Of a stretch of DNA of 32,854 nt, positions 32,761 to 32,854 are shown in pieces. How positions within the stretch are numbered: the first letter of the stretch is position 1; each line of letters opens with the position of its first letter. Origin of the DNA: Silene noctiflora (Eukaryota > Streptophyta > Magnoliopsida > Caryophyllales > Caryophyllaceae). The stretch spans positions 107,213 through 140,066 of the forward strand of contig VHZZ01000445.1 of NCBI GenBank assembly GCA_009801015.1. The letters are read 5' to 3'. Both the position numbers and the translations under genes were made by a program. The notes beneath the pieces are model-generated. The model worked only from the letters and a program-made list of their open reading frames with translations, had not been told where the DNA came from and ran no database searches.

Positions 32761-32854
32761 GGGGGCGTTTGGTTGGGGGTCTATAAGAAAGGGAAAAGGA
32801 AACAAAGTTACTGATTTCCTTTGTTGGTGTTTGTTTGACACAAACAAAGGGAAT
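32761..32854. mobile_element. Start of a transposon cut by the window edge
   Basis: gggggcgtttggttgggggt begins abruptly after AT-rich DNA. A ggg(g)cgtttggtt start is common to several plant MITE and hAT- or PIF-type families. Inverted internal segments (ggaaacaaag, then ctttgttgg) follow. The right end lies outside the window, so the superfamily cannot be assigned. Confidence 0.5.

Overview
This is a piece of nuclear DNA from a flowering plant, probably a eudicot. The genes are split by GT-AG introns, the intergenic DNA is AT-rich and full of small inverted-repeat transposons, and both genes match Arabidopsis proteins along their length. Some repeat families resemble ones I associate with Caryophyllales, but that placement is weak. 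There are no bacterial-type operons, CRISPR arrays, or rRNA or tRNA genes that I can support. One assembly gap (555 N, 14525-15079) and two single Ns (near 31095 and 31775) are present.

The window holds two complete protein genes, both on the + strand. The first (1133-12012, 8 coding exons, 1745 residues) is Mediator subunit 14, the MED14/STRUWWELPETER scaffold that links the Mediator head, middle and tail to RNA polymerase II. The second (15896-30152, 16 coding exons, 845 residues) is VPS16/VACUOLELESS1, a core subunit of the HOPS and CORVET tethering complexes needed for vacuole formation. I built both exon models by joining open frames at GT-AG sites; every junction keeps the reading frame.

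Layout: 1-855 upstream DNA with a Mutator-like MITE; 856-1132 MED14 promoter and leader; 1133-12012 MED14; 12013-15660 a transposon-rich spacer (tandem duplication, second MITE copy nested in a Stowaway remnant, a long-TIR foldback, a Mutator-like element containing the gap); 15665-15895 VPS16 promoter and leader; 15896-30152 VPS16, whose introns hold a Stowaway MITE, a dead RTE-type LINE, a poly(A)-tailed insert and a decayed copy of its own last exon; 30153-32854 AT-rich downstream DNA with a 25-bp perfect hairpin and the start of another transposon.

The genes have unrelated cellular jobs (transcription and vacuolar traffic). The most notable observation is that their promoter/5' leader regions are homologous: the same ordered blocks with nearly the same spacing lie at about 884-1014 and 15688-15813, although the proteins are unrelated. 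This suggests that one promoter/leader was duplicated about 14.8 kb away and now serves a second gene, or that both come from one repeat family. A second notable observation is a decayed tandem copy of the VPS16 last-exon start that keeps an AG acceptor and an open frame.
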